A DNA stretch of 8,842 bases from Proteobacteria bacterium UBA6492 (lineage in GTDB: Bacteria > Pseudomonadota > Gammaproteobacteria > UBA6429 > Thiohalophilaceae), in the NCBI GenBank assembly GCA_002436485.1, contig DJMK01000155.1:1-8842 (forward strand), given 5' to 3'. Numbering within the stretch: position 1 is the stretch's first letter; each line of letters begins with the position of its first letter. Below are positions 5,782 to 8,842 of the stretch, piece after piece. A model generated the notes under the pieces. It was not told the origin of the DNA and searched no databases. It saw nothing but the letters and a program-made list of their open reading frames with translations. Made by a program: the position numbers and the translations under genes.

Positions 5782-6099
5782 TCAGGATGAACGGTTGGCT
5801 TTTTCTTCCAACCCTGACAGGCCAAAACGGCGTGCCAGCTCGTTCAGGATGTCTTCGGGTCCAAGATCCTGATGAGCCAGCATTACCAGGGTATGAAACC
5901 ACAGATCTGCGGTTTCATAGATAATTTGCTCCTTGTTTCCATCCTTGGCCGCCATGACGGTTTCCGTTGCCTCTTCACCAACTTTTTTCAGAATGGCATC
6001 CAGTCCCTTGTCATATAGCTTGGCAACATAGGAATCCTGCGGATCGGCCTGTTTCCGCTCTTCAAGCACCTTGGCGAGTTGTTGCAAAATATCCTGCAT
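5782..6099 (-). CDS. hisE: Phosphoribosyl-ATP pyrophosphatase HisE
   Basis: HisE carries out the second step of histidine synthesis, cleaving phosphoribosyl-ATP to phosphoribosyl-AMP and pyrophosphate in the cytoplasm. The 105-residue protein is of normal length for a stand-alone HisE. It shows the all-alpha NTP-pyrophosphatase pattern with the metal-binding acidic residues in KKVGEEATETVMAAK (38-52) and YETADLWFH (61-69). In enteric bacteria hisI and hisE are fused; here they are separate. The ATG has no strong ribosome binding site. The gene lies 42 nt after the small membrane protein gene and is the last his gene. Confidence 0.95.
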   Translation of the reverse strand: MQDILQQLAKVLEERKQADPQDSYVAKLYDKGLDAILKKVGEEATETVMAAKDGNKEQIIYETADLWFHTLVMLAHQDLGPEDILNELARRFGLSGLEEKANRSS

Positions 6100-6141
6100 T
6101 TTTAAATTGTGGCGCCAGCTTGCAGCAAGTACAAGCCTTTC

Positions 6142-6327
6142 TTATAAACTGGCCTTGTTTTTGTCGACTTGCTTTTGCGTGACAATCAGGAAAAACGGAT
6201 AGGCCAACCAGGAAAAGAACACCATTAATAGTACCCAACCGAATTTGGCGCCTCCCTGTGAACGAGGAGATGCAATGACGTGCAATAGCGGGATGAGAAA
6301 CAAAATGAAAAGTAATATATGTCCCAC
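6142..6327 (-). CDS. Small two-helix membrane protein in his operon
   Basis: This predicted 61-residue protein begins at GTG, 8 nt after the hisI stop, with a weak AGG 7 nt upstream. Two membrane helices lie near residues 3-19 and 30-50, joined by a short polar turn (SPRSQGGAK). The basic tail (QKQVDKNK) is probably cytoplasmic. The layout resembles small proteins with a phospholipase-D N-terminal (PLDc_N-like) membrane domain, but the sequence is too short to be sure. The tight fit between hisI and hisE on the same strand, and the membrane-protein composition, argue for a real gene. It has no evident role in histidine synthesis. Confidence 0.65.
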   Translation of the reverse strand: MGHILLFILFLIPLLHVIASPRSQGGAKFGWVLLMVFFSWLAYPFFLIVTQKQVDKNKASL

Positions 6328-6335
6328 TGCTTCGC

Positions 6336-6722
6336 CTATTTATAAATTTCACCCGGGTCTTTTATTACCGGTTCTACAGTGACCCACTCGCCATCCTGTA
6401 ACTGTTTATAGAAACAACGCCGGCGACCAGTATGGCAAGCTATACCACCTTTTTGCTCAACGCTAATAAGAATGACATCGTTATCACAATCGAGCCGAAT
6501 GTCCTTGATGATCTGTTCATGCCCGGACTCTTCACCCTTGCGCCACAATTTGCCGCGCGATCGCGACCAGTAGATTGCCTTGCCTTCTTCAACTGTCAAT
6601 GCCAGTGATTCACGGTTCATCCAGGCAAACATCAGCACTTCGCCGGAGCTATCATCCTGTGCGATGACCGGTACCAGACCATCGTCTGTCCACTTTATTT
6701 CATCCAGCCATTGTTTACTCAT
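6336..6722 (-). CDS. hisI: Phosphoribosyl-AMP cyclohydrolase HisI
   Basis: HisI opens the adenine ring of phosphoribosyl-AMP, the third step of histidine synthesis. The protein has 128 residues, typical of the stand-alone enzyme. The zinc ligands C79, C96 and C103 are present in LDCDND and ACHTGRRRCF, along with the magnesium-binding aspartates D78, D80 and D82. The WSRSRGKLWRKGEESGH segment (52-68) is the usual family signature. ATG 6722 is preferred; a TTG immediately before it would add one residue. The gene starts 11 nt after the hisF stop. Confidence 0.96.
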   Translation of the reverse strand: MSKQWLDEIKWTDDGLVPVIAQDDSSGEVLMFAWMNRESLALTVEEGKAIYWSRSRGKLWRKGEESGHEQIIKDIRLDCDNDVILISVEQKGGIACHTGRRRCFYKQLQDGEWVTVEPVIKDPGEIYK

Positions 6723-6733
6723 CAATATTGCTC

Positions 6734-7507
6734 TTATAGACGCACTTCGATACCGGCATCACGCATGCACTGCTTGGCCTGTTCTATGGTGTATTCAGCA
6801 AAATGGAAAATACTGGCAGCCAGTACTGCATCGGCCTTTCCTTCACTTACCCCTTCAACAAGATGTTCAAGATTACCAACACCACCGGATGCAATCACCG
6901 GCACATTAACTGCTTCTGATATTGCACGGGTTAACTCAAGATCAAAACCGATCTTGGTGCCATCCCGATCCATGCTGGTCAATAAAATTTCTCCAGCACC
7001 ATACTCGACCATTTTCTTTGCCCACTCGACAGCATCAATGCCGGTTGGCTTGCGCCCACCATGTGTAAAGATCTCCCATTTAGCAGGTTGACCTTCCGCG
7101 CTGACTCGTTTTGCATCGATGGCTACGACAATACATTGCGACCCAAACTTTTCGGCAGCCTCTTTTACAAATTCTGGATTGAAAACAGCCGCCGTATTAA
7201 TCGCAACTTTATCTGCGCCTGCATTGAGCATGCGGCGTATATCTGAGATTTGCCGAATACCGCCACCCACGGTGAGTGGGATAAATACCTGGCCAGCAAC
7301 TTCTTCAACAACATGCACCATGGTTTCACGATCATCTGAAGAAGCCGTAATATCAAGAAAGGTCAGTTCGTCTGCACCCTGTTCATCATAGCGGCGTGCT
7401 ACTTCAACCGGGTCACCGGCATCACGAATATCAACAAACTGTACACCTTTTACGACACGCCCGTTATCAACATCCAGACAGGGTATGATTCTTTTTGCCA
7501 GGCTCAT
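6734..7507 (-). CDS. hisF: Imidazole glycerol phosphate synthase, cyclase subunit HisF
   Basis: HisF forms a complex with HisH. Using ammonia channelled from HisH, it converts PRFAR to imidazole glycerol phosphate and AICAR. The 257-residue protein is a complete (beta/alpha)8 barrel. Catalytic D12 (IPCLDVDNGRVVKG) and D131 (VVAIDAKR) are present, as are the phosphate-binding loops GGGIR (81-85) and ASGGVGN near residue 220. The ATG follows the hisA stop by one base, so the two are surely co-transcribed and probably translationally coupled. Confidence 0.97.
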   Translation of the reverse strand: MSLAKRIIPCLDVDNGRVVKGVQFVDIRDAGDPVEVARRYDEQGADELTFLDITASSDDRETMVHVVEEVAGQVFIPLTVGGGIRQISDIRRMLNAGADKVAINTAAVFNPEFVKEAAEKFGSQCIVVAIDAKRVSAEGQPAKWEIFTHGGRKPTGIDAVEWAKKMVEYGAGEILLTSMDRDGTKIGFDLELTRAISEAVNVPVIASGGVGNLEHLVEGVSEGKADAVLAASIFHFAEYTIEQAKQCMRDAGIEVRL

Positions 7508-7508
7508 G

Positions 7509-8252
7509 TTATTTACCAGCAGTTAACTCATCTGCCAGCTTTTGCCCTTCGGCAAAGTCCAGCGTACCTTCATAAATAGCGCGTCCGGTAATGGCACCAA
7601 TAATGCCTTCCTCTTTGGTTTCACACAGTGCGCGCACATCATTAAGGTTGGTTATTCCCCCCGATGCAATTACCGGGATAGTAATCGACTTCGCCAGTTT
7701 CACGGTTGCGTCGATGTTGACGCCGCTCATCATGCCATCGCGGCTGATGTCCGTGTAAATAATGGCTTCAACACCATCCTGCTCAAAGTGCTGTGCCATA
7801 TCGATTACGTCATGTCTGGAGAGTTTGGACCAGCCATCTACTGCAACCTTGCCGTCTTTGGCATCCAGCCCGACGATGACGTGTCCTGGAAACTCCAGGC
7901 AGAGATCATTAACAAAGTGGGGGGCTGTAACAGCCTTGGTGCCAATAATGACGTATTGCACACCGGCATCCAGATAGGCCTGGACGGTATCGGCATCTCT
8001 AATTCCTCCACCAACCTGAATCGGCACATCCGGATGAGCAGCAGCAATGGCCTCTACAACACCGGCATTGACCGGTTGCCCGGCAAATGCCCCATTCAGA
8101 TCCACCAGGTGCAGACGGCGTGCGCCGGCCTCCACCCATTTTGTCGCCATGGCAACCGGGTCATCGGAAAACACGGTTGTCTGATCCATGTCGCCCTGAC
8201 GCAGGCGTACACATTTACCATCTTTCAGGTCAATTGCGGGTATCAGTAGCAT
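7509..8252 (-). CDS. hisA: ProFAR isomerase HisA
   Basis: HisA catalyses the Amadori rearrangement of ProFAR to PRFAR, the fourth step of histidine synthesis. The 247-residue protein is a (beta/alpha)8 barrel homologous to HisF. The general acid and base aspartates are D8 (IPAIDLKDGKCVRL) and D130 (GLDAKDG). The phosphate-binding motifs GGGIR (81-85) and ASGGI near residue 200 are also present, as is the TDISRDG loop (167-173). The LKDGKCVRL start and the VDLNGAFAG loop separate it from HisF. There is no clear ribosome binding site before the ATG. A 52-nt gap separates it from hisH. Confidence 0.97.
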   Translation of the reverse strand: MLLIPAIDLKDGKCVRLRQGDMDQTTVFSDDPVAMATKWVEAGARRLHLVDLNGAFAGQPVNAGVVEAIAAAHPDVPIQVGGGIRDADTVQAYLDAGVQYVIIGTKAVTAPHFVNDLCLEFPGHVIVGLDAKDGKVAVDGWSKLSRHDVIDMAQHFEQDGVEAIIYTDISRDGMMSGVNIDATVKLAKSITIPVIASGGITNLNDVRALCETKEEGIIGAITGRAIYEGTLDFAEGQKLADELTAGK

Positions 8253-8304
8253 AGGAGTTACACGTGAGCTTTGGTTGGTTAGGTTAGCAAGGCAATATCT
8301 CTAA

Positions 8305-8842
8305 CTAGATTTTACCGTCCCAGTTAAGAAAGTTCTCATACAATTGTAGACCGGCCTGCGCACTTTTCTCAGGATGAAACTGTACTGCGAAGATGTTGTT
8401 CTTGGCAACTGCTGCGGTGAACGGAATACCATAGTGCGACGAACCGGCAATCAAGCCGACATGGGTCGGCTCTACATAATAGCTATGTACAAAATAAAAC
8501 CGGGTATCCTGTTCGATACCAAGCCACATGGGGTGGTCATAGGTCTGGTGTACTTCATTCCAGCCCATATGTGGAATTTTGAGGCGCTCACTGCTTTGCG
8601 GGTCATGCAGATCATTGCCAAAATAGACAACCTGGCCCTGTAGTTGGTTAAGGCAGTCAATACCATTATTCTCATCGCTAAAGGTCATCAGCGCCTGCAT
8701 GCCAACGCAAACACCAAGAAAAGGTTTCTTTTGGAGAATTACCTCGTCGACAACCTTGTCGATACCCAGGCGCCTGATCTCGGCCATGCAGTCACGAATG
8801 GCACCAACGCCTGGTAACACAACCCGGTCAGCTTCCAAAATG
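8305..8842 (-). CDS. hisH: Imidazole glycerol phosphate synthase, glutaminase subunit HisH (5' end missing)
   Basis: HisH hydrolyses glutamine and passes the ammonia to HisF. The reading frame is open to the window edge. By comparison with E. coli HisH about 35-40 N-terminal residues are missing, so the first codons here are internal. Visible class I glutamine amidotransferase features are LPGVGA near the start, the nucleophile cysteine in GVCVGMQ, and the histidine and glutamate of the triad in QFHPEKS. The stop is TAG, 52 nt before hisA. The gene is partial only because of the window limit; there is no sign of decay. Confidence 0.96.
   Translation of the reverse strand, partial: ILEADRVVLPGVGAIRDCMAEIRRLGIDKVVDEVILQKKPFLGVCVGMQALMTFSDENNGIDCLNQLQGQVVYFGNDLHDPQSSERLKIPHMGWNEVHQTYDHPMWLGIEQDTRFYFVHSYYVEPTHVGLIAGSSHYGIPFTAAVAKNNIFAVQFHPEKSAQAGLQLYENFLNWDGKI

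Noticed and set aside
7542..8249. Long plus-strand reading frame opposite hisA
   Set aside because: It is a shadow of hisA, which is unmistakable; the plus-strand translation has no family features.
8332..8337. Single GTTCTC in hisH as a LexA half-site
   Set aside because: There is no partner at 11 bp and it lies in coding sequence; a lone 6-mer is expected by chance.

Overview
The window looks like chromosomal DNA of a gammaproteobacterium. The Tat proteins resemble the E. coli ones closely. The his genes run H-A-F-I-E with hisI and hisE separate and are followed by tatABC, an arrangement found in many non-enteric Beta- and Gammaproteobacteria. The small protein at 2179-2421 also resembles a gammaproteobacterial family. 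The genus cannot be named from sequence alone. Base composition is moderate and fairly even, and I see no intact mobile element, CRISPR array, tRNA or rRNA.

Left part (1-2421). A gene-free upstream region carries a near-consensus CRP-type site at 174-195. It precedes a 582-residue plus-strand gene that starts with TTG and ends in a PilZ-like domain. A small minus-strand gene of 80 codons (DUF6316-like) converges on it. Its probable rho-independent terminator lies inside the 3' end of the PilZ-like gene.

Middle (2422-3402). A gap of about 330 bp ends in a compact promoter-operator in front of a LexA-family repressor. The -35 and -10 boxes (TTGAAA-N17-TATCAT) are interleaved with four half-sites in mirror symmetry: GTTCTC-N5-GTTCTC-N7-GAGAAC-N5-GAGAAC. 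Each outer pair reads as GTTC-N7-GTTC, the alphaproteobacterial LexA-box type, not the CTGT-N8-ACAG box of E. coli. The recognition-helix region of the protein also looks alphaproteobacterial. This is the most interesting signal in the window.

Right part (3414-8842, all minus strand). Read in the direction of transcription this is hisH (5' end cut by the window edge), hisA, hisF, hisI, a 61-codon membrane protein, hisE, a 342-bp gene-free gap, tatA, tatB, tatC and a 126-codon four-helix membrane protein. The his genes convert phosphoribosyl-ATP to imidazole glycerol phosphate and AICAR. The tat genes form the complete twin-arginine protein export system. Two unrecognised small membrane proteins ride along with these operons. 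This block converges on the lexA-like gene with only 11 bp between the stop codons.
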